64,000 nt of DNA from Phytophthora sp. 'mugwort' (GCA_033558025.1 JAUCEF010000005.1:7564001-7628000), one strand, 5' to 3'; counted from the first letter of the stretch, positions 45,701 to 58,562 are shown. Program-made: numbers and translations. The notes: generated by a model from the letters alone, not told the origin.

Positions 45701-48700
45701 GACTAATTGCTGGTGTGGAAAAAGATTCGTTGCTGTCGTTTTAGTACCAGCCTCCAGACTGCTCCAGGTTTCTCCAGATACTGAAAGCCCAGGAAGTACG
45801 GCGTCCCATTGCATGCTTTTCCAGGCGAGTTTGTACTTGTGTTCTAAGGCTTGGGCTGAAACGGAGCCAGGACTTTGGCTACTAGAGACATTGTGCTGCA
45901 GATAACCCTTTAACAAATGATTGTATCCGAGCGACTGCAGAGACGTCAGTATACCTTCCACAAGGCGAGGCGGATTACTGCTCATCAGCTCTTCACCGGA
46001 GGTATCATGTTGCTGATTCGAAAATTGCAGCGAGACGTCATAAAGTGGAAGAGCTTTAGCATATTGGCCCTCACGATTGTACTTCACCAACTGTGACTTG
46101 ATAGTGCGTCCATCGTTGACGCCGTAGATACCGTCACCATCACTGTCAGAGCTATAGGCCTCAACAAGAATGTCACGAAGGGTAGCCGCCATTTCCTCGT
46201 TGTCCAATGAAGCTAGCATGGTGATTTTTCCACCATGATTCTTTTCAAGCCACATCTCCGCATATTGCATTGCTGAGTATGGCATCTTAACTCGTACAGC
46301 AGCCTTAGCAACTGCAAGGATATCCACATCGACTAAACATCCATACGCTAGATCATTATGTGGCAGTCCAGTTGTAGAAGATGGTACATCAATAGATAAG
46401 CGCTTGGAGCCTTTGCCTTTACTTGCAACTGGTTTTCGGTAGCCTCTGCCATTCGTTTCCACAAATCGAGCTTTTTCCGTCTCCCGGAGAAAATTAATGC
46501 TGTGAATAATAAGCTGGACGACTTGAAGCGGCTGAGAATTACTTGCTACCGATTGAGACCCTTCCATTGCTGTCATACCGAGCTCATTTCGTTTATCACC
46601 TGTTAATCCAGTCAAGACAAAGCTGACACCTTGGCTGGCAGCTTTCGATAGTCGAGAAGTCTCCTTTGCAGCGATAGTTTTCTTCGTGACATCACCCTTA
46701 TTCCCGTCTTCAGGGGCCCCTGAAGACGGGTTCTCTTCATCAGCAGGTGGTCTCAAAATGCTTTCGAGTGCGTACGGAAAGAGGAAAATCGCCATGTCAA
46801 CACGCACGGCAGACAACGCGGAGCATGCTTTCAACACGGGATCTGAAGATTCGCTGGTTAGACAAGCTGTTAAGGAACATACCCACGATTCGAAGCCTTG
46901 CTCCTCGGCAGATGTCCAAAGCTCCATTAATTGACGAAACGTGCGCTTTGGTTGGAGCTCCCAGCCCCCGCTGTTGGTAGGAGCAATCGACGACCAATTC
47001 GAGTGTGACGAACTTTCAAACGGTTTCAAAAATGCCTTCAGCTCGCCATCCTTACTTCGGGTTAAGGCAGCCACGCCCTTGTCAGTATTAAGCAACTTTT
47101 TCAAGGTTTTCAAGGTTTCCTCCAGCACTGTCGGTTCCACACTCCCAAATCTTGCTCCCTCGAAGAATAAGGAGCTTAAATACGTAAGCACAACTTCATG
47201 CATCACTAAAGAATAGTTCGTCTTGATTTCTCGGAGCGCACCTCGACGAAAATGTATCCGATACAAGCGTGATAAGTCCCCCTCCTGTTCAGATGGGCTT
47301 AGCTCATATTCACTGGCATCAAGCGCACCAAGCTCACCCAAAGCATCGGCCAGACTCGCCGTGCCTTTTCCACAAGTGTAGTTTTCGCTACCAAACGTAC
47401 CCGAGGAGCTTAAATACAACAAGGTATGAGCGAGATTCCCATACAACTTCCTCGCTGATGGGCTTGAATCACGCACCATATCGATGCTTGTTGTCACAGC
47501 TGACAGACGCACGTCTCCTAGCGATTCGGTTGAAGGTTGAGCTGAAGCTTCGTTGTATGATTTTCCAGAACTCACACTTGTCATTCCGCGAAAGGTCAAC
47601 GGGTTAACAAACTTGGTTCCGCGTAATTGTTCCCTTTGAATGAACATCTGTATCTGCTGTTTAGCTTGGTTCCGTCTACCTTCCAACGTGTGGGACGGTA
47701 TATTAGTTTTCTGTTCTTCATCTTTTTGGCTTGGTTCAGACGAAACAATCTTCCGACTGTTGATGATTAGCGCGTTCAGCTTGTCCAGACTCGCCGATAT
47801 CCCATCCGGGACTGTGTCAATATCAAGGACGTACTTGCCAAGTCCACTTCCCAAGTCATTGCATACAGCAAAAATGACCCACTCCAGCTCTGCTTGGTCG
47901 TCAGCGTTCAAACATAATACTGGCTGCTCCCGTTGGGATGGTGTATGACATCTGGACAAAATATCGCTGATTTCTTGCACAACAAACCCGAGGTATCTTC
48001 CAAACATGTCGGCGCTTTTAATGTAGCATTCGCAACTCTCACGAACCAGTAGAGACAACACTCTTCCTATTCTTCGTCGATTCCTAACGGCCAAGTGTTT
48101 AATAGACTGAAAGCAAATCGAAAGCAAGAGATGCTGAAGCACAGGATTTCCCGCCACTGCGTCACGGGTTTCCACGACAAAAATTTTGAAGCACTCCACC
48201 GCACATTCTGCTCTCGGATCAAACAGTTCGGCCCGTAATAAAAGCACGTAAAACTCGGTCAGTAGATCCGCCATATTTATCAGCTTCCAGTCAAACTCCG
48301 AGTACTTTTCTTTCATGGCTTTCAGTGCGTCCCTCCACAGTTGACTTTGGGTAATAAGCTCGTCAGCTTTTCCCTGAATAATATTCCACACGATAAATCG
48401 TGCCATCTTGCTTGCAATATGAATATATCCGAGCTGCGACGATGTAAAAGTTCCCACTTGCGCTCTTTTCTCCGCTACTTCAATCATCCGACGAGCCAAT
48501 TCTTTACGCTTCGGGTCAGGGTGGGCCAACAAAATAAATGAGAAGGCGAATAGATCCGTGGTCAACTGCGCGCCAATATCCGACATCAAATGTTCAGGCT
48601 GCATATTGCTCTGTTGGTCGGTAATTGAAAGGCACGAAAGAAGTTCGTCAACAAATTCAAACCGGTCTCCCTTCGTCCCCGACGTGACTCCAGAAATGAA

Positions 48701-51700
48701 GCTGTGAAGCACACCAACAGGAAGAATCATATCCATTCTCTTCACAAACTGCGCTCGTCGAGCACTTTTATCAAGCTCCTTCCCAAGAAGGATAGAGAGC
48801 GGAAACTGCTGTAACAATGTCGTTCCGTGAGGAAGAGGGGCTATCGGATCGCTTATCATCCACTCTGTCTTGTCTTCTTCTTCTCGGGGGGCTAGTCGAT
48901 GACCCGCAGTTATGAAGCGGTGCCACAGACCACAGAAGTGATCGTCCAGCAATTTTGACACGTTTCCGTACTCATAAAACTCCGCGATCGCTTTTAACCA
49001 CCGCGATATCAGCGTCGGTACTCCGGTAGCGTATAATGATACTGTCATTGATGCCATCTCGACGCAAGCGTTGAGAACTTCAGGAAGTGCTGCCTGGGAC
49101 GAGCATGCGCTTACATATAAACTCAGCAACACCGGTAAGCACGTGTCCATACAAAGTCGGGGATCAACAACTTCTGGTCTTGTACGCTTCTGCTCGCCAT
49201 CATCATCCGAAATGTCGTCCCTTTCTAGGCTTCTGCTTAGTTGCACCTCGGGGACGGGAGGGGCATCTAATAAAGATTCCTGTACCTTGAAGAAGTGCCG
49301 AAATATCCCTTCGCCACCTTCTGGATACATGTAAAATATTGTTTGAAGACCGCGCGCCGCGATGCAACGCACACTCATGTCGCTGTCAGTCAAACCAGCT
49401 TCGCATGTTTCCTCAAAGACGTTGAACTCACGCGAGTTGAGGCGGAAAAATACCTCCAAACACTGCAATTCGGCTCTGCGTACCATCCGTAAACTTTGCT
49501 TAAGTGCCATATCGCTCATGGACTCCAAATGTCTTTTCGCACACTCCAGTAAGATCCCAGGAGGTTGCTCGTCATGCTGATACTTTCGCGTCTCCTGTAC
49601 CAATCCAGCGAGAAGGAGGGCAGAAATCACTTGAGAAAGGAATATTGCTGTTCTTGAATTTCCTCCTTCAGTCACTGAAAGTGTGTGGTTATCCTGCATA
49701 CCTTTCTCTGCTGCATAATCAATCAATTTGACAAACGCTTTCAGGCTGTCAGAACCAGTCACACCACAAAGAAGAACTGCCACTGCCAACACAAAATCAG
49801 GCTCAAACTGAATCGCCAGTATGTGTTTCTTGACCGTCGAGAGTCCGCTATCTTTTTTGAGAAGCAAGATAACACGAAAACACCACAAGCCGATAATCTT
49901 CTGGAACACAGGACTGGGAGGACGGTCACGAGCTATGTCATCTTCCTCTCTAAGAAAAAAAACACCACATATCGAGTCAGACGAATCAACAAAACATATT
50001 TTGAGTGTATGAACGTACCTGTCATCCATCGCATCCCATTCTTTTTGTGTGGGTTGGCTTTGGTACTGCGAAGGAGATGGACGGCTACATATTGATTCCC
50101 AGCGAGACGTACCGCAACGCGAACTGAAACCAGTACGTGGACGAGGTATCGTCGGTGTAGGAGAGTTAATTGGCGTATCACCGCCACCACTAAGAAACGC
50201 AAGCGATTTCTCTAGCATATTGACGATAGCTCGAATGGACGGGCGGAGATCTGGAGGAGTGCGTAATTCGATCGGATCTGCTGTGGGGTGACGGCACTTC
50301 TCCAGTGTTTGCCGACCTTGAGAGACCAAGATGATTGTGTGGAGTCTTCTTAATGTTTGTAGCAAGTTCTCCGACATCGATTGACTTTGCTGTGCCTGCT
50401 TCATCACGCTTGCCTTCAAAAAATTTGCAACAATTTCGAAGAACTGCTTTAGTAGCGGCAGCATACTAAGGCGTATCCTATTGCCCATAGCGCTATCTGA
50501 ACGTTGTTTGTCTTCACTTCCATAGAGGGCTGCAAGAATGAGGCCAACCTGTCAATTAAAATATAAAAAAGGCAAGCAGATCGTTAGATCTAGGGACCCA
50601 ACATCGTGACTAAAGCATCATTCTCGCATCGATCCTTACGTCAAGTGAATTTGCCAGCACGCGTAAACCTTTAAGTGGATTGTATCCATCAGAAGGCAGT
50701 TTGCTTGATATTTCTGATAACAAATCAGAAAATGAGTTGACGACTTCTGTTTGAAGTGCTGTCGCTCTCTCAATTGAAATTGATTGAGTGTAAGCATTTC
50801 TGCAAAAGCTGTCACGAGAGAGTACGTGATTCGTATCTTGTGGAGGAATCAGATTTCTCATAAGATCGGTCGGTACAGCAAGCCTCTCAAACTGGTCATC
50901 AATCTTCATCGCACATGATTTAGCCCCATCGTACCAGCTTGAATCACCAGTCATAACATTTTCGTCAATAAACGCATGAACTGGTAGAGAAAAAGCTGTT
51001 GGTTTGACACCTGTTGACTGTGGAAAAGCCATTGATAGATGCTCGAGTCCAGTTTCGAGCATGCAGAAAGATACACCAAAGCCATTAAGCTCCTCCCCAG
51101 TAACGAAGCTGTCGCATTCGTCAAGAGTTCTCGCAGAAAGCTTGCGAATCAATTCAGGTGTGAAAATTGTGTCTACCGAAGGACTCTTTAGTCCAAAGAA
51201 TGACTGGATGACACAAGCGTAGACCACTGAGGACATCTCTGTTTGCCAATCCACTTTTGTGAATGAGCTTGCTGAATTTCCCGCCAAAGTTGTGTCCCTA
51301 AGAAACACTTGCGCACGCATATGATCAAACAAAGATTGAAGAAGTCTTGATTGCAGCGATGCATGCTCACTACTGAAAATTTCGTCGCCAACGAATTGTG
51401 AATCAAGTCCTTGCGATCCTGCTGCGGACGAGTCATTTCCTGCTTGTAATTGCACATGGCTAAGAAGGGAAAGTAAAGTGCAAACGGAAGCCATCGAAGT
51501 TCTCGCATATGGCCTCATACTATCTCCACGAGCCATTGGTGTGTCTGCACTAGGTTGTCGAAAAGCTGGTAAATTCCACAGATCCGTACTGCTTGCTTCA
51601 ATAGTATCCGCGGAAACAAGTCCAAAAGAAATGCAGCAATTGAGCAACGTAAGCACAGCGTCACCAGCTTGACCTCGCATCAGTCCTATTCCTTCAGTAA

Positions 51701-53453
51701 TGCGGGTGTATGGGAGCTCGGGGCGAAGCAAATTGCGCCACACAGTCGCCCAATGCTCACTCAGGTTATCACCACACTCTTTGCGATGTCGTGCCGTGAG
51801 AGTAGCTAATTGAATCAAGATTTGCAACGTCAGCGCTTGCCACTTTCCCATTTCTATCACGATCAACATATCGCCGAGCTTCTGCATCACCATCATGAAA
51901 TCTCCAATGCGATTCATCACGTAGTAATCGCCGTGACGACTCAGAATTGACAGAAGCAAGAGCAGCCACGAGCCCGAGTCGTTGCTCTGCTTTATTTCCG
52001 TTCGCTGGACTTGAGAACAACTTCTCGATAAATACGATACAGTCGAAGACTGTCGTTGTGATACAGGAGAAGCTGAGCTGGCTGCCAAGTATTGAGTATC
52101 TGTCCGCGGGCTGTCAAAGAATTGTTCAATGACAATCTCCCAAGCTAGAACAGTTGCGATAGATCTAGGACGCTTGCTACCAACCACAACGGGATCAAAC
52201 AAGTCCTCCTCTTGCGTTAAAGAAACACTAGTCTGCATCCGTTCTGACACCAAGTAGTCATGGTAGAAGATGATGTCTGCTGTGCACGATAAATGCCGAA
52301 TCCCGTGGTCATCAATACCTAGCGCGTTTCCCAGCCGCTGTTCTCTTGCTGAATTAAAATGTGTCATCAACAAATTCATCTCATCTGTCCCCATCGCCAC
52401 CTGGATCAGTTTCTTCATCTCGCGTAGTAGTTTGTCCGGAGGTAAATAGCAATACTCCGGCTCTGCAGTCATGTTATGCTGATACAGTTTGAAAAACAGC
52501 ATCAGAAACTCCGCTGGAGCTCCTCGAAGCCCATTCTTTCTAGCTTTATTCGACTTGACAATAAACTCCAGCACCGTGACACCGCGCTTGAGTAAATACG
52601 GGCCCATCGATCCAAAGTACGCCCTCATTAAATCCGTCAGTGTCTCCAGCAACGTGGACGCAATCACCAGCAGCAAACTGTCCGCCTTTTTCTCCATCGA
52701 TTCCCCTTTACCGGCTTCAAACCAGTTCTCGATCTCCTCCACCAGTCCCGGCAGCATTTCCCGTCCTGGGGTGCACTCGTTCAAGTCGAATGGACAGTTT
52801 TTCACCAAGGACCTGACAACTCTTGCTCTTGTAGCTACTGTATCTGCGTCTTGAATCAAATTTCCGTCAAACCTTGGTGAGATGCTCTTCAGCGCCGTCT
52901 TCAACATATTCCTCCAGTCCTGGTAGTCCAATACGGCACAATACACTCGGTACTGCACCAAAACCTCCACTGTGAGCCACGCCTCCTTGTCTACGAGCGT
53001 CTCGAAGCTGCCGTCGAACTCGATAGTTGTCTGGCGGTCGATCACCGCCGCCGAGAAGGCCAGTAACTGGCAGATGCAGTCCCGCCCGTTGGGGTCCATG
53101 TGCAACATGGGACCGTCCGCCGCCACGTGCGCCGTCTCCAGCTCCGTGCGCAAGTAGTGCCAGTAGCGCAGCTGCGGCATTTTGGGGCGTGTGCCGGCTT
53201 TTCGTTTGCGGCCGGCGCCGCCCATGTTCAGGTACGCGCGCATTTCCTCCTTTAGCACGTGTAGTAGGCAATTAAGCAGGTAACCCCAATTGTGCGAGCG
53301 GTGAACCAATTGGCGGCTGCGGTCGTCGCTCAGGAAGAACTGAAGCTTCTCCACGGCACCGGACACTCCCTTGGAGTTCTTGACGTTGCGAAGCTCGTTA
53401 CATAGCGCTGTGAACTTGTTCCACTCGGCGTCGCGGTTCGAGCGAGCCGCCAT
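42728..53453 (-). CDS. ATM: ATM/Tel1 checkpoint kinase (PI3K-related)
   Basis: The nuclear DNA double-strand-break kinase. Exon 1 is 53453-50640 (938 codons) and exon 2 is 50548-42728, across a 91 bp intron (GTAAGG...TTGACAG) that keeps frame: LANSLD then VGLILAAL. The product is 3,544 aa, or 3,521 if the stop-free 69 bp segment 49950-50018 (GTACGT...TTTTTTTTCTTAG) is also removed. The N-terminus has the TAN motif region (FTALCNELRNVKNSKG, residues about 14-30). A long helical-repeat solenoid and a FAT region follow. The kinase has GQDDTRQDLVIEQVF, catalytic loop GIGDRHSQN (residue about 3340), HIDFGVVF (about 3360) and the ATM-typical RDMVDGMGISGVDGVF. The FATC tail ends in LFPGWAPWL. The length is close to other ATM proteins (about 3,050 in human, longer in protists and plants). 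ATR and DNA-PKcs were considered, but the TAN motif and the activation segment fit ATM. Confidence 0.93.
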
Positions 53454-53469
53454 GATAGCGTGGAATATT

Positions 53470-53915
53470 GAATGGATAATGCGGAATCAGTTGGAGAGCG
53501 CTCACGACAGTTGACAAGATGAGGTCGGTATCATTATTATTATTGTTTACTCGCTGGATAATATAGTACTACAGTACTAAGGAGTGCTATAAAAACTTAT
53601 GAGTCTAGTAAGGAGAAGATGGATTACTGGTTTTAATACACACCTTATCACTATCACTGTAGTAGTCTTTGGTTAATCAAATATTTGAGCTGCTTTAAGT
53701 TAAAATCTATTAAAAGTATTTTATAACTACGGTATAATGTAATAACGCCATTTTCCATTTGCATCATTGTATTGCTTACTGGTTCCGCTTCCTACATCTA
53801 GCACCAATACCTAGGTACGGCGAGCCCAGCAGCAACAGCAACTAGAGATCAAACCCTGAAAACTAGCTCAGAATCACCGATCCAGCGCAAGCCAAGCGCT
53901 AGAAGGGAGATGCGG
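53470..53915. other. Intergenic region, ATM promoter side
   Basis: AT-rich (53.52-53.78 kb) with no coding frame. A CCATTCA initiator-like motif occurs on the minus strand near 53475, about 20 bp before the ATM start. Confidence 0.4.
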
Positions 53916-53921
53916 CTGCGC

Positions 53922-54903
53922 TTACTGCTGCAGGCCGAGCAGCACGCCGCCGTTGCCGTTTCCGCCCTCCTGGTTGGGCAGGTAGACGATGTTGCGCGAC
54001 TTCGCGAGGGTCTCGGCGATCTCGCGGGCTGCGTCAATACGCTGCACCTCGATGAAACCAGAGCCGCTCTTGGAGACGGCGTCAGAGACGAGACGGGCGG
54101 CCTCGGACTCACCCTCGGCCTTAATGACCGCGGCCTTACGCTCCTGCTCGGAGCGCATGACCACGAACTTCTGGCGCTCGGCGTCCTGCTGGGCCACCTG
54201 CTTCTGCTCGACGGCGCGCGTGAACTCTGGGCCATATTCGAGGTGGGTGATGGACACGTCGTCCAGCAGCAGGAAAAAGTTGCTGCAACGGTCGTTCATC
54301 TCCTTGGCGATCTGCTGTGACACTTGGTCACGGCGGGCCAGCAACTCCACGGCATCGTACTGGGCCACGATAGACTTCAACACCTCGTTACCAACGGACG
54401 GCAGGATCCGGTCGGCGTAGTCGGCACCGTACTCGGCGTAGATGTGCGAGAGTTTCTCGGCATTTGGTCGGTACAGGCAACGCAACGAGATGTTGACGTT
54501 CTGCAGGTCCTTGGTGCCCGTACGAGAGCTAATGAGGCGGTAGTTGGAGCGCACGTCCAAGATCGTCGGGTACTGGAAGAAGGGGATCTTGAAGTGCGTG
54601 CCCTCGCCCACGGACTGGTCCAAGATACCGTCCTTACGGTCAAAAATCACAGCGCGATGGCCGCCGTCCACTGAGGTAGTTAGAAACAGCACAAGATATC
54701 AGTTAACCGCCTATGTGTGACTGTGTGATGGTGCTTCCTACCGTCCCCGCATTCGCCTGTAGCAAGGGTGCGGGAACGCGGGAGGGCGCGGCGGACAGAG
54801 GAGATGCGCACGCACCGTCATAGATACACTCCTGAATGCAGAAACCGCCAAAGCCGACGGTGGCGCCGATGCTGGCCACGCGGTTGAGGAATCGAGCCGC
54901 CAT
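53922..54903 (-). CDS. PHB1: Prohibitin 1
   Basis: A mitochondrial inner-membrane scaffold protein that forms ring complexes with prohibitin 2. It affects respiratory-complex stability, cristae shape and the m-AAA protease. Exon 1 is 54903-54816 and exon 2 is 54670-53922, across a 145 bp intron (GTGCGT...ACCTCAG), giving 278 aa. The junction recreates the family signature YDVDGGHRAVIFDR (exon 1 ends IYD plus G). The short N-terminus MAARFLNRVASIGATVGFGG is the hydrophobic anchor. The SPFH/Band 7 domain (about residues 30-190) includes GTHFKIPFFQYP, ALEVRSN-like LDVRSNYRLISSRTGTKDLQ and LPSVGNEVLKSIVAQYDA. The coiled coil is AVEQKQVAQQDAERQKFVVMRSEQERKAA. The tail ends GGVLLGLQQ. Full length compared with about 272 aa elsewhere. 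It lies head-to-tail with SDHB, another mitochondrial gene. Confidence 0.94.
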
Positions 54904-55238
54904 GTTCACGTTGTTCTGTGGCTCTGAGTGGCGCCGGGGAACTTGCTGCAATGGGGGTGGGGGGCTCTGAGTGGCGCAACGGGGTGGCGTGGCCCACACG
55001 AATAAATAAAAGTTGAGAAGAATGATGGTCCCTGTGAGAGCTCATGTTGAGCTTCTCGATTGAATATACGATTATAAAGATTTTTTACCCATCATGTTAA
55101 GTTTGGTAAACGAACTTAATAATATTCGTACTTACCTATTTCAGGTGGTGTGGCCAACAAAACCTGCTGCATAGCCACGCGGACTCACGTTACGCAGGTA
55201 AAACCTCTCTCAAGCTGATAGTTGCCGTTTTCGTCACC
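54904..55238. other. Intergenic region between SDHB and prohibitin
   Basis: Contains the prohibitin upstream region with a C-rich stretch (cccccacccccattg on the minus strand near 54950) and an AT-rich part near 55050-55110. No gene seen. Confidence 0.4.
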
Positions 55239-56060
55239 TTACTCGCTGTGGCTTTGCATCTCGTTGAGCCGGCCCATGATCTTGCGGATGGCCTGCGCCG
55301 GATTAAGTCCCTTCGGGCACGTATGCGTGCAGCTCATGATGGTGTGGCATCGGTAGAGCTTGAATGCATCGTCCAGCGCGCGCAGCCGCTCGTCCGTGCG
55401 GTCGTCGCGCGAATCCTCAATCCAGCGGAACGCCTGCAGCAGCGCCGCGGGTCCCAAGTATTTGTCCTGAGCCCACCAGTAGCTTGGGCATGCCGAGCTA
55501 CAGCACGCACAGAGGATGCACTCGTACAGCCCATCCAGCTTCTTACGCTCCTCGATGGACTGCAGGTGCTCTACTTCCATGCCCTTTGGCTTGACCGAAT
55601 GCAGCCACGGATCGATCGACGCATACTGGTCGTAAAAGTTGCTCAGGTCCGCCACCAGGTCGCGCACGACGAACATGTGTGGCAACGGGTAAATGCGAAT
55701 AACGTCCTTGTTCTTCTTAATGGGGCTCACGCACGCGAGTGCGTTCCCGCCGTCGATGTTCATCGCACACGAGCCGCAGATGGCTTCACGGCATGACCGC
55801 CGGAACGCCAGCGTCGGGTCCTGCTCATTCTTGATCTTGAATAGAGCGTCCAGCACCATCGGACCACATTCATCCAGGTTTACGGGGTACGTCAGCTCGT
55901 ATGGCTTCTCCTTGGCCTCCGGGTTCCAGCGGTAGATCTTGAAGTACTTGATGGCCCTAGGTTTCGCCGCCATAGACTTAAGATCCGGGCTGTACGCCGG
56001 TACACTCAGTGAACGAAGGCTGATACCTTCAATTGTCTTGCTTCCAACAACTCGCAGCAT
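55239..56060 (-). CDS. SDHB: Succinate dehydrogenase iron-sulfur subunit (complex II)
   Basis: A 273-aa subunit carrying electrons from SDHA-bound FAD to ubiquinone in the inner mitochondrial membrane. The N-terminal 30 or so residues ([20 protein letters not shown]) form a basic presequence. The plant-type ferredoxin domain holds the 2Fe-2S cysteines 90, 95, 98 and 110 ([14 protein letters not shown]...LAC). The C-terminal domain holds 4Fe-4S and 3Fe-4S ligands in [12 protein letters not shown] (residues 181-191) and [17 protein letters not shown] (238-254). SYWW and the CHT histidine, which line the quinone pocket in this family, are present. The usual REGICG reads REAICG here, a conservative change. 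Single exon. ATG at 56058-56060; a divergent small gene starts 123 bp upstream. Confidence 0.96.
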   Translation of the reverse strand: MLRVVGSKTIEGISLRSLSVPAYSPDLKSMAAKPRAIKYFKIYRWNPEAKEKPYELTYPVNLDECGPMVLDALFKIKNEQDPTLAFRRSCREAICGSCAMNIDGGNALACVSPIKKNKDVIRIYPLPHMFVVRDLVADLSNFYDQYASIDPWLHSVKPKGMEVEHLQSIEERKKLDGLYECILCACCSSACPSYWWAQDKYLGPAALLQAFRWIEDSRDDRTDERLRALDDAFKLYRCHTIMSCTHTCPKGLNPAQAIRKIMGRLNEMQSHSE

Positions 56061-56183
56061 GGTCGTTCTCGTTGAAAAGTACTAAGAAAAAACATTGTTC
56101 GCACGTTGAAGCGGAGAACCTTCCTTTTCCCTGTAATAGGTAATAACCCTTGCTATCATCAATGATGACAGATTCCATCGAGC

Positions 56184-56429
56184 ATGCCTGACCTCTGGAC
56201 TCACTTCCGCATTCTAGCCCACGCATTTAGAGAGATCATGCCGGGCTCCAACAAGGTGGCGGACATTCTGCACAAGACGGTGACGGGCGGCCTAGTGCTG
56301 GTAACGGCCTTCGCGCTGGCGGACGTGACGCGTGGATTTAGCGTGCTGGTGAAGCGCAACATCGATCGACGGGCGGCGCACGCGGCGGCTGTGGAGCAAG
56401 AGCAGAACGATGCCAGCCACAAGGACTAA
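56184..56429 (+). CDS. Small single-pass membrane protein, unknown
   Basis: 81 aa, ATG 56184 (MPDLWTHFRILAHAFREIMP), one hydrophobic segment VTGGLVLVTAFALADVTRGF (about residues 33-52), then a basic and charged tail (VKRNIDRRAAHAAAVEQEQND). Codon use is GC-rich and clean, and it is divergent from SDHB with only 123 bp between the two ATGs, so co-regulation is plausible. Size and layout (short N-terminus, one helix, basic tail) fit small subunits or assembly factors of respiratory complexes, but no family was recognised, so the mitochondrial role is inference. Confidence 0.65.
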   Translation: MPDLWTHFRILAHAFREIMPGSNKVADILHKTVTGGLVLVTAFALADVTRGFSVLVKRNIDRRAAHAAAVEQEQNDASHKD

Positions 56430-56542
56430 GTGACCAGCAGAGCGTCGTAACCAGTCGAGACGGACAGTTATCAGTCCCTTTGCAGTGCAGATGCAGCCTT
56501 GACAGACCGTACTAATAATTAATGAAGCCCTTTTGAGCTCTG

Positions 56543-58482
56543 TTAGAGTGTGCGCACTGCGTACTCCTTCTTGGCCTTGCGGGCCGCCTTGGCCACGCCC
56601 GACGCAGCTTTGCCCAGGATCTCACCGGCCTTCGCGCCCAGCTTCTCCGCTGGTGTGAGCTCCAGAGCCTCGCGCAGCTTCGGCGCGCGCTCCGCCATGA
56701 ACGCGACCTTGAGCTGCTGTGCTAGCGTCAGTTTTGGCCGCTCGCGCTCCAGCTGTAGCTCTTGTAAGCACTGTAACTCGTCCTCGCGATCACGGAGCTG
56801 CTTGCGGCGTGCTTGAGCTCGGTGCTTAAGCACGGCCACACCTTTCTTGGCGAGGACGCGCTGTACAGCACGTGCCAGAGCGCAGTTCTCGTGTAATGTG
56901 GCGAGGAAGCGATCCACATCAGCTTGCCACTTGGTGAGCTGCGTCCTGCTGAGTACGGCATCTTGACTTTGCAGCACCTTGGCCAAGGAATTGAACTCGT
57001 CCAGCTTGGAGCTGACCAATGCCACGCGCTTCAAGACCAGTCTGTATGCCTTCGCAATCGATGGCCACTTGATCCGATAGAATGGAGGAGACAGGAGGTC
57101 GGAGCTCGAGACCAACAGCGCCATTGTCGACGAACCTTTGCCTTTGGTTCTCCACTCGGCATCGTCCCAAGCCTCAACCATTTGACCGTCTTGCACCACT
57201 TGACCAGCAACGACTCCCGTCGTGTAGCTTCGCTTGCGTACTCGCTGTTCTTCTTGATCAAGCGCTTCGAAATCTTGGTCAACGTCGAGCACCACGCCAT
57301 AGTCGTAGTCATCTTGCTGCGTCACGCCCATCCTAGTGCCCAGCCTCAGCACAAGTTTTCGCGCACTGCCACCGCCTTCGAGGCAAAGCACAGGATATGG
57401 CAGAGTTCCTCCATCTTTGTCTGCCTTGAGAGACTTGGTGCCGAACATCATCTGATTGAACGCCAACGCCGCAGTATCTTTAAGCTCTTGCAGCAAGGAC
57501 AGCGTCACGTCCGAGCGCTCTGCGTCTAGCAAGCGGCCGCCTTTGAGGATTCTCTGTTCTTCCAGCAACTGCATGAATTGCCATAGCTTGCCCAGTCGTT
57601 CCTCTGCTACGCGAAGCTGACGAGGGTTGCTGGTACTCTCGCAGACGAACTCGAAGTATGCCAAAGCTCGTCGAACTTTGTTGGAGACAGAAGGTGTCTG
57701 CTGATCCCGAAGCCTCTTCTTGAGTGCCAGTTTAGCAGCCTTCGCTTCTTGATGGGCAAGCAGTAAAACCCGTTCTCGCTCTTCCCGTTGCTCCGCAGCA
57801 ACAATTGCGTAGTTTGTTTGTGCAAACACGTGCATGGCATGGATATGTGGTCGAATTTGAACTTGGAACGGGTCCTGATCCACAGCTTTAGGCAGTAAGA
57901 ACGCAGCAGGAACTAGTCGAGTCCATTGTGGTAGTCCACCATAGCTGTTGCTATCCCCCGATATCGATATCGGACTGAGCGCCCGATTTTCTGGCGGCTT
58001 GAAGTGGAAATTTTGCTGCACATAGTTCAAAATAAGCCGCGGCGTGCTCTGAGGGTGCAGAATTGCCACAGCAAACAGCAAAAACTCGCTGCTCTTGTTA
58101 TTGTCATCACCTGCATAAAGACGATCGTTGCGCGAAGGAGGACTTGTCTTTTGCAGATTAAAGTCTTCAAGGCGAAGCTCTCCGTTAACGACCCCGTTCC
58201 TTGTATACGTAGCCGGCGCAATGTGTTCGTCCAGGTAAAACAGACCGTGCGTGGTAGGCAGTAATATATGCAAAGGTCGGTTGGGTAGCTCGGTGTTGGC
58301 ACGATAAAGCTCGTACAAATACGACACCGACGATTTGAGGTCTACAGTCAATGAAATCAACTAATAGACGATCAAACGTTTCCGGAAAAAAAATATTAGT
58401 GGGTAGATAGTTTATGGACAAGTTTATTCAGTCAGCGTACCTGACCAACAGGCAGGCTCTTGACGTGCAGCGTAATAGGCAT
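56543..58482 (-). CDS. Unrecognised coiled-coil protein (2 exons)
   Basis: The long frame 58360-56543 (605 codons) has no ATG at its head; it opens at a TTG. A 14-codon first exon at 58482-58441 (MPITLHVKSLPVGQ) followed by GTACGC supplies a start. The acceptor is either TTAG at 58361 (adds LISLTVDLKSS) or GTAG at 58342, which would need a donor four bases earlier inside GTTG-GTCAGG and would read SLPV-DLKSSVSYLY. Total about 619 or 610 aa. Content: an N-terminal compact part (about 1-190), charged coiled coils at about 195-235 (REERERVLLLAHQEAKAAKLAL) and about 515-560, and a basic Ala/Lys-rich tail. Function unknown. The upstream same-strand gene ends only 80 bp before this start. Confidence 0.65.
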
Positions 58483-58562
58483 GTTCGAGCTAAAGTAGCA
58501 GCAACGCAGGGGCACGGTCAGCCCAGCTCTATCGAGCAGGAGAACTCAAGCAAAATCTCCAC

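Noticed and set aside
50610..53453. Separate gene of 947 aa upstream of the kinase
   Set aside because: It is exon 1 of ATM plus eight codons of unspliced intron. The frame joins exactly across a GT-AG intron.
58360..58360. TTG as the start of the 605-codon protein
   Set aside because: Nuclear eukaryotic genes rarely start at TTG, and a good ATG exon with a donor lies 80 bp upstream.
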